A stretch of DNA of 64,000 nt from Roseicyclus mahoneyensis (lineage in GTDB: Bacteria > Pseudomonadota > Alphaproteobacteria > Rhodobacterales > Rhodobacteraceae), in contig NZ_QGGW01000011.1 of assembly GCF_003148775.1 (NCBI RefSeq), forward strand, positions 1 through 64,000, in the 5' to 3' direction. A program made the position numbers and the translations under genes. Positions 27,068 through 35,510 of the stretch are shown one piece after another (positions within the stretch are counted from its first letter, which is position 1; every line of letters starts with the position of its first letter). The notes under the pieces were generated by a model, which saw nothing but the letters and a program-made list of their open reading frames with translations, was not told the DNA's origin and searched no databases.

Positions 27068-27403
27068 TCAGCTGCCCGGCGGTGTGCGGCGCAATATGTC
27101 GGTCATCGTGGCGCTGAGCGCCCCGGGCCGTCCGACACTGTTCGCGTCCCGGCAGACCCGTTCGGCGATGGCATGCGCCTCGGGAAAGGTATAGCCGGCG
27201 TTCACCAGACTGTCGGTGAATTCCGGGTTTGGCCTGTCCCAGATCACGTCCTGCAATGGCCCGCGGTAGCAGCTGACGGTGATCACATGGCTGGTGTAGC
27301 CGTGGTGATGGTAGCGGTAGCTGTCCGCAGCGACCGCCAGTGCGGAGCCGGACAGAATCATCGCCGCAAAAGCGACCCGTGGCAGAGTTGATGAAACGTT
27401 CAT
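27068..27403 (-). CDS. Small secreted protein of unknown function
   Basis: A 111-residue protein with a signal peptide (about residues 1-26, ending ALAVAAD). The mature part has YRYHHHGYTS, which could bind metal, and two cysteines (VSCYRG and ERVCRD) able to form a disulfide. I do not recognise the family. It converges on miaB with five bases between stops and is divergent from the OmpA-type gene. Confidence 0.7.
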   Translation of the reverse strand: MNVSSTLPRVAFAAMILSGSALAVAADSYRYHHHGYTSHVITVSCYRGPLQDVIWDRPNPEFTDSLVNAGYTFPEAHAIAERVCRDANSVGRPGALSATMTDILRRTPPGS

Positions 27404-27776
27404 TGGTTTTTTCCTTCCCCCAAAGGACTGTAAGAGCGCCGCCGGATGGCAGTCCGGCCCCGCAAGATACGATCATAGCACGTCAGTATGGGTCGGGCGT
27501 TCGATTTTCTTAACAAACGGTTAATGGAGCGGTTGGCGGAAGGCGCTAAATGCCACTCCGTCACGCGACGGGTCGTTGCGTCGGTCGTGTTCCCGAAAAA
27601 ATCGCCGATTCAGGCGCGCGTTGTTTCCAAATTGGCGACACAGATCGAAAAATCCCTCTTCCCTTGGGAAGGCATGGTGCTATCGTGCCGAAATCAAAGA
27701 TGTTTTCGTGCAGGCCTCTGCCAAGGCCGGAACTGAGCGCGGGACTGTCGGAAAAAATTTGGGGGATGTGAATGTG
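27404..27776. other. Divergent intergenic region before the OmpA-type gene
   Basis: About 370 bases with AT-richer patches (27500-27680) and no gene I would defend. Short frames here lack ribosome sites. A 14-base palindrome CTTCCCTTGGGAAG lies at 27658-27671, about 105 bases before the OmpA-type start. I could not place a convincing -35/-10 pair. Confidence 0.4.
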
Positions 27777-28349
27777 ATGACCAACTTGTCACGCATGGTA
27801 TTGCGCACCCTGGTCGGTGCGGCGGCAATCGCGAGTGCAGTCGTGCTCGTGCCTGGTGCGGCCTCGGCACAGGAAACTGTCAGGATCACGGGCCGTGTCG
27901 AGCCGGGGATCTGGATCGACCCGGACGGGTGCATGCACTGGGTCGCCGACGGCGGAGCCGAAGGCTACATGGAAGGCCGGGTGAATCCGCATGACGGGAT
28001 GCCCGTCTGCCTCAACCTGAACACCTGCGCGGTCACCAACACCGACGTTCTGTTCCACACCGACAGCGCGCGCCTGACGCCGTCGGGGCGCGCCCAGCTT
28101 GAGCAGTTCTTCCGCTCGGCGGGGGCTTACGCCTATGCGATCTACGGCCATACCGACAGCCGCGCCTCGGACGAATACAACATGGGCCTCAGCCAGCGCC
28201 GTGCCGCGGCGGTCGCCAATACCGCCCGGTCGGTCGGGGCCCGCGTCGCCCGCGAGATCGGGTATGGCGAACGCCGTCCGGTCGCGTCGAACGCGACAGC
28301 CGCAGGGATGCAGCAAAACCGTCGCGTCGAAATCGTGTGCTACCGCTGA
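27777..28349 (+). CDS. OmpA-family peptidoglycan-binding protein with an IDPDGC module
   Basis: A 190-residue exported protein. The signal peptide spans about 1-31 (ending AASA, before QET). Residues 44-78 form a short module (GIWIDPDGC ... EGY ... MPVC). Residues about 85-188 are an OmpA C-terminal domain that holds peptidoglycan: VLFHTDSARLTPSG, YGHTDSRASDEYN and LSQRRA, with the diaminopimelate-binding D127 and R141 region. GGGGGA lies before the ATG at 27777. The downstream lipoprotein gene, 13 bases away, repeats the same module. Confidence 0.85.
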   Translation: MTNLSRMVLRTLVGAAAIASAVVLVPGAASAQETVRITGRVEPGIWIDPDGCMHWVADGGAEGYMEGRVNPHDGMPVCLNLNTCAVTNTDVLFHTDSARLTPSGRAQLEQFFRSAGAYAYAIYGHTDSRASDEYNMGLSQRRAAAVANTARSVGARVAREIGYGERRPVASNATAAGMQQNRRVEIVCYR

Positions 28350-28362
28350 GGGAATGGAAAAA

Positions 28363-28704
28363 ATGAAGACGATATCACGGATTTCCGTTCTCCTCGTCGC
28401 AGCGCTGGGCATGTCGGGCTGCGTCGCGGTCCAGCCGTCGACCGGGCGCGGCAACGAGGTTGTGGCGATCGGCCGGGACACCGGTTTCGACTCGGGCAGC
28501 CTCAGTCAGCTTGAAGCGGGCATCTACATCGACCCCGACGGGTGCCACATCTGGATGATCGACGATGGCCTCGAAGGCTACTGGTCGCGCCGCCGCGATC
28601 CCGTGTCGGGCTTGCCGGTCTGCACCGACATCGCGCCGCCGAACTCGATCGTGGGCGATTTCCGGGCCGGCAGCCAGTTCCGCGACTGGGTGCCGCGCCA
28701 GTAA
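28363..28704 (+). CDS. Small lipoprotein sharing the IDPDGC module
   Basis: A 113-residue lipoprotein with lipobox GMSGC (lipid-bearing C20). Residues 53-87 (GIYIDPDGC ... EGY ... LPVC) repeat the module found in the OmpA-type protein just upstream, at about half identity, with both cysteines kept. The ATG at 28363 lies 10 bases after GAGGG; an ATG at 28354 is too close to it. The short tail (FRAGSQFRDWVPRQ) has no known domain. It probably sits in the outer membrane with the OmpA-type partner. Confidence 0.75.
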   Translation: MKTISRISVLLVAALGMSGCVAVQPSTGRGNEVVAIGRDTGFDSGSLSQLEAGIYIDPDGCHIWMIDDGLEGYWSRRRDPVSGLPVCTDIAPPNSIVGDFRAGSQFRDWVPRQ

Positions 28705-28737
28705 CCACGGCGCCTAACCTCTTGAGAAACCGGACCG

Positions 28738-28757
28738 GGCGGCCTGAAAGGGCCGCC
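28738..28757 (+). terminator. Likely terminator after the lipoprotein gene
   Basis: GGCGGCC (28738-28744) and GGCCGCC (28751-28757) form a 7-bp GC stem with a six-base loop, followed by TGTTGTCT. The T-run is interrupted, so strength is uncertain. It separates the outer-membrane pair from phoH. Confidence 0.45.
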
Positions 28758-28879
28758 TGTTGTCTATCCGGTGAGACCACAGCATGAAGAAACTTTGGTA
28801 ACAGATGCCACAACCTGTTGCGTTGTGCCGTCGCACTCTCCAGACTTGAGAGAGTCGAAATCCCAATCCGGAGCGTGAT

Positions 28880-29887
28880 TTGGCAATCACCACACTGGCG
28901 GCCCCGACAGATGGCATCCCGGTCGAGCTTTCGCTCGAATTTCCCGACAACCGGCTTTTGATCGAGCTGTGCGGCGAGTTCGACCGCAACCTTGCCCAGA
29001 TCGAACATCTTCTGTCCGTCCATGTCCTGCGGCGCGGCAACATGCTGGCAGTGCTGGGGGATGCGCGTCTTGAGGCTGCAGAGGTGCTGAAAAAACTCTA
29101 TGCCCGGCTCGAGGCGGGGCGGGGACTGGAACCGGGCGACATCGATGCCGCCGTGCGGCTGGGCGGCTCGAACGAGGATACTGGTGTGCGCGCGGGCGAC
29201 CAGATCGAGATGTTCCAGCGCGGGCGGCTGGAAATCGGCACCCGCAAGAAAACCGTCGAACCCCGGACCGAGGCGCAGCAGGCCTACGTCCGCGCGCTTT
29301 ACGAGAACGAACTGGCTTTCGGCATAGGTCCCGCGGGCACCGGCAAGACCTACCTTGCCGTCGCGGTCGCGGTGAACCAACTCATCAACGGCGGGGTCGA
29401 CAAGATCATCCTGTCCCGTCCGGCCGTCGAGGCGGGCGAGCGTCTGGGCTTTCTGCCCGGCGACATGAAGGACAAGGTCGACCCCTACATGCAGCCGCTC
29501 TATGACGCGCTGAACGATTTCCTGCCCGGTAAGCAGCTGCAAAAGCTGATGGAGGAAAAGACCATCGAGATCGCGCCACTGGCCTTCATGCGCGGCCGCA
29601 CGCTCGCCAGCGCCTATGTCGTGCTGGACGAGGCACAGAATACCACCTCTATGCAGATGAAGATGTTCCTGACCCGGCTCGGACGCGGCTCGCGCATGGT
29701 CATCACCGGCGACCGCAGTCAGGTCGACCTGCCGCGCGGCGTGACCAGCGGGCTGTCGGACGCCGAGCGCATCCTCAAGGACGTCAAGGGCATTTCCTTC
29801 AACTACTTCACCTCCAAGGACGTCGTCCGCCACCCGATGGTCGCCAAGATCATCGAGGCCTATGACGCCGATGCCCCCCCGGGCTGA
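28880..29887 (+). CDS. PhoH family protein (NTPase)
   Basis: A 335-residue PhoH/YbeZ ATPase, linked to RNA handling with YbeY in many bacteria. Walker A GIGPAGTGKT is at residues 148-157, Walker B in YVVLDEAQN, and the conserved MVITGDRSQVDLP follows. The start is a TTG at 28880 preceded by CCGGAG. No ATG gives a full-length protein. It heads the run with the amine oxidase gene 8 bases downstream, then ybeY, corC and lnt. Confidence 0.92.
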   Translation: MAITTLAAPTDGIPVELSLEFPDNRLLIELCGEFDRNLAQIEHLLSVHVLRRGNMLAVLGDARLEAAEVLKKLYARLEAGRGLEPGDIDAAVRLGGSNEDTGVRAGDQIEMFQRGRLEIGTRKKTVEPRTEAQQAYVRALYENELAFGIGPAGTGKTYLAVAVAVNQLINGGVDKIILSRPAVEAGERLGFLPGDMKDKVDPYMQPLYDALNDFLPGKQLQKLMEEKTIEIAPLAFMRGRTLASAYVVLDEAQNTTSMQMKMFLTRLGRGSRMVITGDRSQVDLPRGVTSGLSDAERILKDVKGISFNYFTSKDVVRHPMVAKIIEAYDADAPPG

Positions 29888-29895
29888 CGCGCCCC

Positions 29896-31188
29896 ATGAC
29901 CGGCCGCCGCGCCTTTCTCGCCTTCGCTGGGGCTACGCTTGCGATGCCCCGCATCGTCCGGGCCCAGCCCTTGCTGGATGCCGATGTCGTGGTGATCGGT
30001 GCCGGGGCCGCAGGCATCGCCGCCGCCCGCCGCTTGACCGAATGGGAATACGACGTGCGCCTGCTCGAGGCGCGCGACCGCGTCGGCGGCAGGGCTTGGA
30101 CCGATGCGGGCACGCTGGGCCTTCCCTGGGACCGCGGCGCGCAATGGCTTCACAATGGCCGTGCCAACCCGCTGGCCCGCCGTGCCGCCGAGCTTGACCT
30201 CGCCCTGACCGACAGCCTCTACGACGCCCTGACCGCGCTTGACGGCAATACCCCGCTCGATGTGACGGCCGAGGCGCTTCTGGCGGCTCTCGACCGACTG
30301 GACGACCGGATCGACAGCGCCGTGTCGACAGCTGCCCCGGCTGCCACGATGGCCGATATCGCCGGGGCCGACCGGATGGACCGCGCGGCGGTCGCTCTTG
30401 TCGCGCTGTCGATGGGTGGAGACCCTCAAGCGGTGTCACTGGCTGACGCGGCAATGCAAACGGCGGGCGAGGATCGGCTGGTTGCGGGCGGTCCGGGCGG
30501 GCTGCTGGCCCATCTGGCCGAGGGACTGCCGCTGCATCTGGGCCATGCTGTCACCGCCATCGACCTGCGCCCCGCCGATCATGTGGCGGTCTCGGGCCCC
30601 TTCGGCACGCTGCGCGCCGGCGTCGTGGTCGTGACCCTGCCGCCCATGGCGCTTGCCTCCGGGGCCATCACGATCACCCCCGCCCTGTCACCAGCCAGAC
30701 AGGGCGCATGGGCCGCGCTGGGCGCGGCGGAGTTCGTCAAGGTCGGCCTGCGCCTGCCGCACGCGCTGCCCGATGCGGCGGAATTCGCCACCGATGTGCC
30801 GCGGCTTCTGGCGGGGCAGGGGGCCCTCCTCCATTTTGATCCGCGCGCGCCGCTCGCCAGTGTCATCTTCGCTGGGGCCTTGGCCACCGATCTTGCGGCC
30901 AGCGGCCCGGCGTCCTTGGCCGAGGCCGCGCGCGAGACATTGCGCCATCACCTGCGCATCGAGGCGCTGGCAACCGATAGCCACGACTGGTCCGCCGATC
31001 CCTTCAGTCTTGGCCCTTGGTCGCGTGTCGTCCCCGGCGCCGAGGACGCGCGCGCGGATTACGCCGAACCGTTTGAGGACCGCCTTTTCTTTGCGGGAGA
31101 GGCTGCGCCCGGGCCGCTGGCCACCACATTGGGTGGCGCCTGGCAATCGGGGCTGGCGGCCGCCGATGCGATCTGGGACGTTACCTGA
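29896..31188 (+). CDS. FAD-dependent amine oxidase-like protein with Tat-type signal
   Basis: A 430-residue flavoprotein of the monoamine/polyamine oxidase family. The N-terminus GRRAFLAFAGATLA looks like a twin-arginine export signal. The FAD dinucleotide motif is VVVIGAGAAGIAAARRL (about 31-47), followed by LEARDRVGGRAW. The C-terminal FAD motif is LFFAGEAAPGPLATT. A folded flavoprotein using Tat export is consistent. It sits between phoH and ybeY, 8 bases after phoH, where most genomes place ybeY directly. The amine substrate is unknown. Confidence 0.82.
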   Translation: MTGRRAFLAFAGATLAMPRIVRAQPLLDADVVVIGAGAAGIAAARRLTEWEYDVRLLEARDRVGGRAWTDAGTLGLPWDRGAQWLHNGRANPLARRAAELDLALTDSLYDALTALDGNTPLDVTAEALLAALDRLDDRIDSAVSTAAPAATMADIAGADRMDRAAVALVALSMGGDPQAVSLADAAMQTAGEDRLVAGGPGGLLAHLAEGLPLHLGHAVTAIDLRPADHVAVSGPFGTLRAGVVVVTLPPMALASGAITITPALSPARQGAWAALGAAEFVKVGLRLPHALPDAAEFATDVPRLLAGQGALLHFDPRAPLASVIFAGALATDLAASGPASLAEAARETLRHHLRIEALATDSHDWSADPFSLGPWSRVVPGAEDARADYAEPFEDRLFFAGEAAPGPLATTLGGAWQSGLAAADAIWDVT

Positions 31189-31235
31189 TAGCCTGTCCAT
31201 TGACGTGGACCCCGTGGCGGTGCATGGCGCGCCCC

Positions 31236-31733
31236 ATGGAGATCGATATTCTCATCGAGAACGACGCATGGGACGAGGCGGCGCTGGAAGCGGCGGCGCG
31301 CGCGGCCTTTGAGGCGACGCTGGATGCGCTGGGCCTCGACCCGGCGGGGTTCTGCGTGTCGATCCTGGCCTGCGGTGACGACCGCATCGCTGCACTGAAC
31401 GCCGAGTTTCGTGGCAAGCCTACGCCCACCAACGTGTTGTCATGGCCCTCGGAGGAGCGCGGCGCGCAAACGCCCGGCGCGATGCCCGATCTGCCCGAGG
31501 CCGACCGTGACGGTCCGCCCGAGGAATTGGGCGATATCGCGCTGGCCCATGGCGTCTTGACCCGCGAGGCGGTCGAGGCGGGCAAGCCTTTCGAGCATCA
31601 TCTAACCCATCTTCTGGTCCACGGCCTGCTGCATCTGTTGGGTTTCGATCACATAACCGACCCTGATGCGGGTTTGATGGAGGGTCTGGAGACCCGCATC
31701 CTTGCAAGACTGGGCCTACCTGACCCATATTGA
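31236..31733 (+). CDS. ybeY: Endoribonuclease YbeY
   Basis: A 165-residue metal-dependent RNase that matures the 3' end of 16S rRNA and helps ribosome quality control. The zinc site is H129-x3-H133-x5-H139 (HGLLHLLGFDH). FRGKPTPTNVLSWP is also typical. An insert in the middle (about 74-96) is longer than in E. coli. The ATG at 31236 is chosen; the upstream start at 31200 gives an unsupported extension. Confidence 0.94.
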   Translation: MEIDILIENDAWDEAALEAAARAAFEATLDALGLDPAGFCVSILACGDDRIAALNAEFRGKPTPTNVLSWPSEERGAQTPGAMPDLPEADRDGPPEELGDIALAHGVLTREAVEAGKPFEHHLTHLLVHGLLHLLGFDHITDPDAGLMEGLETRILARLGLPDPY

Positions 31734-31776
31734 CGCTGCGGGCCGCAACGGGCCTGTGCAGTTTCGGAAAGGAGCC

Positions 31777-32676
31777 ATGAGCTCGAACCCAGATCCCTCG
31801 TCTCCTGCGGCGCGTGGCGCGCAGGAAGAGGCAGACGATCCCGGGCCGCAAAGGCAGGGGTTTTTCGCAAGATTGTTTGGCAATGGCGACGAAGCCGAGA
31901 CAAGCGGCTCCGACACCGGTGAGCGACCGCAAGAGGGCGGCAGCGCGGGTGTGATCCAGCCCCAGTTCGGCATGTCCAACCTGCGTCGGATGCGTGTCTA
32001 TGACGTGGCCATCCCCCGCGCCGAGATCGAGGCCGTATCGTGCGACGAGGACCTGCAGGGTCTGCTCAAGGTGTTCCGCGACAGCGGAATGACCCGCCTG
32101 CCGGTCTATGAGGGGACGCTCGACAGCCCGCTGGGGCTTGTGCACCTCAAGGACGTGGCTCTGCGCTTCGGCTTCAACGGCGTGGACGACAGTTTCTCGT
32201 TGCGCACGATGATGCGGCCGCTGCTCTATGTGCCGCCATCGATGCCGATCGGCGTGCTTCTGACCAAGATGCAGACCGAGCGCACCCATATGGCGCTGGT
32301 GATCGACGAATATGGCGGGGTCGACGGGCTGGTCACGATCGAGGACCTGATCGAACAGGTCATCGGCGAGATCGAGGACGAACACGACATCGAAGAGGCG
32401 CAACCATGGACCCGCGAGAGCGAGACCCAGTGGCTGGCGCTGGCGCGCGCGCCGCTCGACGAGTTTCAAGCGGAACTGGGCATCGCGCTGTCGGAAGTCG
32501 ATGACGAGGAAGAGGTGGACACGCTCGGTGGCCTCGTCTTCCTCCTGTCGGGCCGTGTGCCCGCGCGTGGCGAGGTCGTGCCCCATCCCTCGGGTGTGGA
32601 ATTCGAGGTGATCGACGCCGATCCGCGCCGAATAAAGAGGTTGCGCGTGCGCGTGCCGAAAGGTGTTGCCGGGTGA
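31777..32676 (+). CDS. CorC/HlyC-type CBS domain protein (YbeX-like)
   Basis: A 299-residue cytoplasmic protein with an acidic, disordered N-terminus (1-65), two CBS domains (about 72-130 and 137-195; MRLPVYEG-like RLPVYEGTLDSPLG and HMALVIDEYGGVDGLVT) and a CorC/HlyC C-terminal domain (about 212-292, TLGGLVFLLSGRVPARGE). YbeX/CorC proteins are linked to magnesium/cobalt efflux and to ribosome maintenance. GGAAAGGAG precedes the ATG. Its stop overlaps the GTG start of lnt. Confidence 0.9.
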   Translation: MSSNPDPSSPAARGAQEEADDPGPQRQGFFARLFGNGDEAETSGSDTGERPQEGGSAGVIQPQFGMSNLRRMRVYDVAIPRAEIEAVSCDEDLQGLLKVFRDSGMTRLPVYEGTLDSPLGLVHLKDVALRFGFNGVDDSFSLRTMMRPLLYVPPSMPIGVLLTKMQTERTHMALVIDEYGGVDGLVTIEDLIEQVIGEIEDEHDIEEAQPWTRESETQWLALARAPLDEFQAELGIALSEVDDEEEVDTLGGLVFLLSGRVPARGEVVPHPSGVEFEVIDADPRRIKRLRVRVPKGVAG

Positions 32677-34217
32677 TCCAGCAGTCCGGGGGCCTGTGCC
32701 GGCTTCTGCCGTCCGGCCTTTGGCTTGCCGGTCTGAGCGGCGCCGTCGGGGCCCTTGGTCTTGCCCCTTTTGGCCTTTGGCCTTTGGGGTGGGCGGGATT
32801 TGCCGGTCTGTGCGTCGCCGTGGGGGCCGCCCCGACCGCGCCACGGGCGGCCTTGACGGCATGGCTCGGGGGCACCGCCTATTTTGCCGTTGCGCTACAC
32901 TGGATCGCTGCGCCCTTCTTCGTGGATGCCGCGCGCCATGGCTGGATGGCGCCCTTTGCCGTGGTCTTGATGGCAGGGGGCATGGCGCTGTTCTGGATGC
33001 TGGCAGGCTGGGGGGCGGCGCGGGTTGCAGGCACCGGCCGCGCGGCGCCGCGGATCTTGGTGTTCGGCGGTGCGATGGTGTTGGCCGAAGCCTTGCGCGC
33101 CACGGTGCTGACAGGCTTTCCATGGGCGCATCCGGGGCACATCCTGATCGGCTCGCCGCTGCTTGCTCTTGCGGCCCTGGTGGGGCCGCATGGATTGACG
33201 GCGGTGGTCATGGGCATCGCTGCGGCCTGTGCTGCGGCGTTGATCGCGCGGCCGCGGCTGGTTGTCTTGCCTGCTGCCTTGCCTGTCGTCGCCACATTGT
33301 TGGCCATGGTCATGGCGCCGTCCGCAGCGGGGCCCGACCCCGATGCACCGGTGGTCAGGCTGGTGCAGCCCAACGCGCCGCAGCATCTGAAATGGCGGCC
33401 CGACATGATCGAGGTCTTCTTCGAGCGCGGTCTGGACCTGACATCCGCGCCGCCACTGGCAAATGGTCCCGCGCCCGATCTGGTGGTCTGGCCCGAAACC
33501 GCCATGCCTGTCTTGTTGGAACGCTCCGACGCCGTGCGCGCCCGTATCGCCGGGGCGGCGGGTTCTGCGCCGGTGCTGCTCGGGGCGCAGCGCTTCGAAG
33601 GGTTTGGGGCCCGCAACACGTCGGCGCTGCTGTCGCCGGGCGGGCGCATCGCGCAGGTCTACGACAAACACCACCTTGTACCCTTCGGGGAATACATGCC
33701 GGGCGGTGCCATTGCCGAGGCGCTGGGCCTGCGCGGGATGGCCGAGGTTCTGGCGGGCGGCTATGGCCCCGGCCCCGGCCCCGCGCTGCTCGACATGGGA
33801 GCTGGCCTTGGCCGCGCCTTTCCGATGATCTGCTACGAGGCGATTTTCCCGGGCTACATCCGGCAGGTCGACCGCCCCGACTGGATGGTTCACCTGACCA
33901 ATGACGCATGGTTCGGCAGCTTTTCCGGCCCCTATCAGCATCTGGCCATCGCCCGGTTGCGGGCCGCCGAGCAGGGTCTGCCGGTGCTGCGCGCGGCCAA
34001 TACCGGCGTCTCTGCCGTGATCGACGGGCGCGGGCGTGTGTTGGCCTCGCTGCCCTTGAACGAGGCCGGGTATCTCGATGCAGCCCTGCCGCCTGCGCTG
34101 CCGCCTACGGTTTACGCCCGGTCGGGCGATCTGCCGGTGCTTTTGCTTGTTCTTTTTGCAACAGGGGGCGCGTTGCTGGGGGCGCGCTGGCCCGGGGCAT
34201 TGCGCGGGCGCGGATAA
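32673..34217 (+). CDS. lnt: Apolipoprotein N-acyltransferase
   Basis: A 514-residue inner-membrane enzyme that adds the third acyl chain to lipoproteins. Six or so N-terminal membrane helices (to about residue 210) precede a nitrilase-like domain. The catalytic triad regions are visible: glutamate in VVWPETAMP, lysine in YDKHHLVPFGEY, and cysteine in MICYEAIFP. The GTG start at 32673 overlaps the corC stop (GTGA), giving tight coupling. A further C-terminal helix ends the protein. Confidence 0.94.
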   Translation: MIQQSGGLCRLLPSGLWLAGLSGAVGALGLAPFGLWPLGWAGFAGLCVAVGAAPTAPRAALTAWLGGTAYFAVALHWIAAPFFVDAARHGWMAPFAVVLMAGGMALFWMLAGWGAARVAGTGRAAPRILVFGGAMVLAEALRATVLTGFPWAHPGHILIGSPLLALAALVGPHGLTAVVMGIAAACAAALIARPRLVVLPAALPVVATLLAMVMAPSAAGPDPDAPVVRLVQPNAPQHLKWRPDMIEVFFERGLDLTSAPPLANGPAPDLVVWPETAMPVLLERSDAVRARIAGAAGSAPVLLGAQRFEGFGARNTSALLSPGGRIAQVYDKHHLVPFGEYMPGGAIAEALGLRGMAEVLAGGYGPGPGPALLDMGAGLGRAFPMICYEAIFPGYIRQVDRPDWMVHLTNDAWFGSFSGPYQHLAIARLRAAEQGLPVLRAANTGVSAVIDGRGRVLASLPLNEAGYLDAALPPALPPTVYARSGDLPVLLLVLFATGGALLGARWPGALRGRG

Positions 34218-34237
34218 CGGCGTAGGCGACGATGTTA

Positions 34238-34281
34238 CCCCACAACGGCTTCCTGGCGTGGGGACATTCAACATTGGAGCA
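34238..34281 (+). ncRNA. SAM/SAH riboswitch controlling metK
   Basis: Stem CCCCAC (34238-34243) pairs with GTGGGG (34258-34263) around the conserved loop ACAACGGCTTCCTGGCG. After a short linker comes ATTGGAGCA (34273-34281), which contains the metK ribosome-binding GGAG. In this class the loop GCTTCC pairs with the GGAGC to form a pseudoknot when SAM or SAH is bound, hiding the ribosome site. The element begins 20 bases after the lnt stop and ends 10 bases before the metK ATG. All conserved parts are present. Confidence 0.92.
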
Positions 34282-34291
34282 CTCTCACCAC

Positions 34292-35473
34292 ATGGCCCGC
34301 GAAAACTATTTGTTCACCTCCGAATCCGTTTCGGAGGGGCACCCCGACAAGGTCTGCGACCGCATTTCCGATGCCGTTCTGGACGCCTTCATCGCCGAGG
34401 AACCCGAGGCGCGCGTCGCTTGCGAAACCTTTGCCACGACCAACCGCGTCGTCATCGGCGGTGAGGTCGGCCTGTCCGATCAGGCCAAGCTGGCCGAATA
34501 CATGGGCCGCATCGACGCCATCGCGCGCGAGTGCATCCGCGACATCGGCTACGAGCAGGACAAGTTCCACCATGCCACCGTCGAGGTGACGAACCTGCTG
34601 CACGAGCAATCGGCCCATATCGCGCAGGGCGTCAATGCCTCCGACAACAAGGACGAAGGCGCGGGCGATCAGGGCATCATGTTCGGCTATGCCGTCGACG
34701 AGACGCCTGAATTGATGCCGGCACCGATCCTCTATTCCCACGCGATCCTGCGGCGTCTGGCCGAGGTCCGCAAATCGGGGGCCGAGCCGTCGCTGGGGCC
34801 TGACGCGAAAAGCCAGCTCACCCTGCGCTACGAGGGCGGCAAGCCGGTCGAGGTGACCTCGATCGTTCTGTCGACCCAGCACCTGGACGAGGCGATGACC
34901 TCGGACGACGTGCGCGCTGTGGTCGAGCCCTACATCCGCGAGGTTCTGCCCGCAGCATGGATCACCGGGGCGACGAACTGGTGGGTCAACCCGACCGGCA
35001 AGTTCGTCATCGGCGGCCCCGATGGCGATGCGGGCCTGACCGGGCGCAAGATCATCGTGGACACCTACGGCGGCGCGGCGCCCCACGGCGGCGGCGCGTT
35101 TTCCGGCAAGGACCCGACCAAGGTTGACCGCTCGGCCGCCTATGCCGCGCGCTATCTGGCCAAGAATGTGGTGGCCGCAGGACTTGCGACGCGCTGCACC
35201 ATCCAGCTGTCCTATGCCATCGGCGTGGCCGAACCGCTGTCGGTCTATGTCGACACCCATGGCACCGGCCAAGCCGACGAGGTGCAGATCGAAAAGGCGA
35301 TCCGCGCCAGCATGGATCTGACACCGCGCGGCATCCGCACGCATCTTTCGCTGAACCGCCCGATCTACCAGCGCACCGCCGCCTATGGCCATTTCGGGCG
35401 CGCGCCTGATGCGGATGGCGGCTTCAGCTGGGAAAAGACCGATCTGATCGACGCGCTGACGGCGTCGGTCTGA
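34292..35473 (+). CDS. metK: S-adenosylmethionine synthetase
   Basis: A 393-residue enzyme that makes SAM from methionine and ATP. Hallmarks include [20 protein letters not shown] (about 7-26), [12 protein letters not shown] (the methionine loop), and the P-loop-like [19 protein letters not shown]. The ATG at 34292 is set by the riboswitch's GGAG; a start at 34232 would read through the riboswitch and is rejected. Translation is predicted to be shut down by its own product SAM. Confidence 0.97.
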   Translation: MARENYLFTSESVSEGHPDKVCDRISDAVLDAFIAEEPEARVACETFATTNRVVIGGEVGLSDQAKLAEYMGRIDAIARECIRDIGYEQDKFHHATVEVTNLLHEQSAHIAQGVNASDNKDEGAGDQGIMFGYAVDETPELMPAPILYSHAILRRLAEVRKSGAEPSLGPDAKSQLTLRYEGGKPVEVTSIVLSTQHLDEAMTSDDVRAVVEPYIREVLPAAWITGATNWWVNPTGKFVIGGPDGDAGLTGRKIIVDTYGGAAPHGGGAFSGKDPTKVDRSAAYAARYLAKNVVAAGLATRCTIQLSYAIGVAEPLSVYVDTHGTGQADEVQIEKAIRASMDLTPRGIRTHLSLNRPIYQRTAAYGHFGRAPDADGGFSWEKTDLIDALTASV

Positions 35474-35483
35474 TCTTGAGACG

Positions 35484-35510
35484 GCGGGCGGGGCCTATCG
35501 CCCCGTCCGC
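35484..35510. terminator. Hairpin between metK and the convergent protease gene
   Basis: GCGGGCGGGGC (35484-35494) and GCCCCGTCCGC (35500-35510) match at 10 of 11 positions around a five-base loop. The stem includes the last codons of the minus-strand protease gene. It lacks a clear T-run, so it may act as a two-way, partly Rho-dependent end. Confidence 0.45.

Noticed and set aside
34232-34291. Upstream start for metK
   Set aside because: The extra 20 codons would read through the SAM/SAH riboswitch; the riboswitch's own GGAG fits the ATG at 34292.
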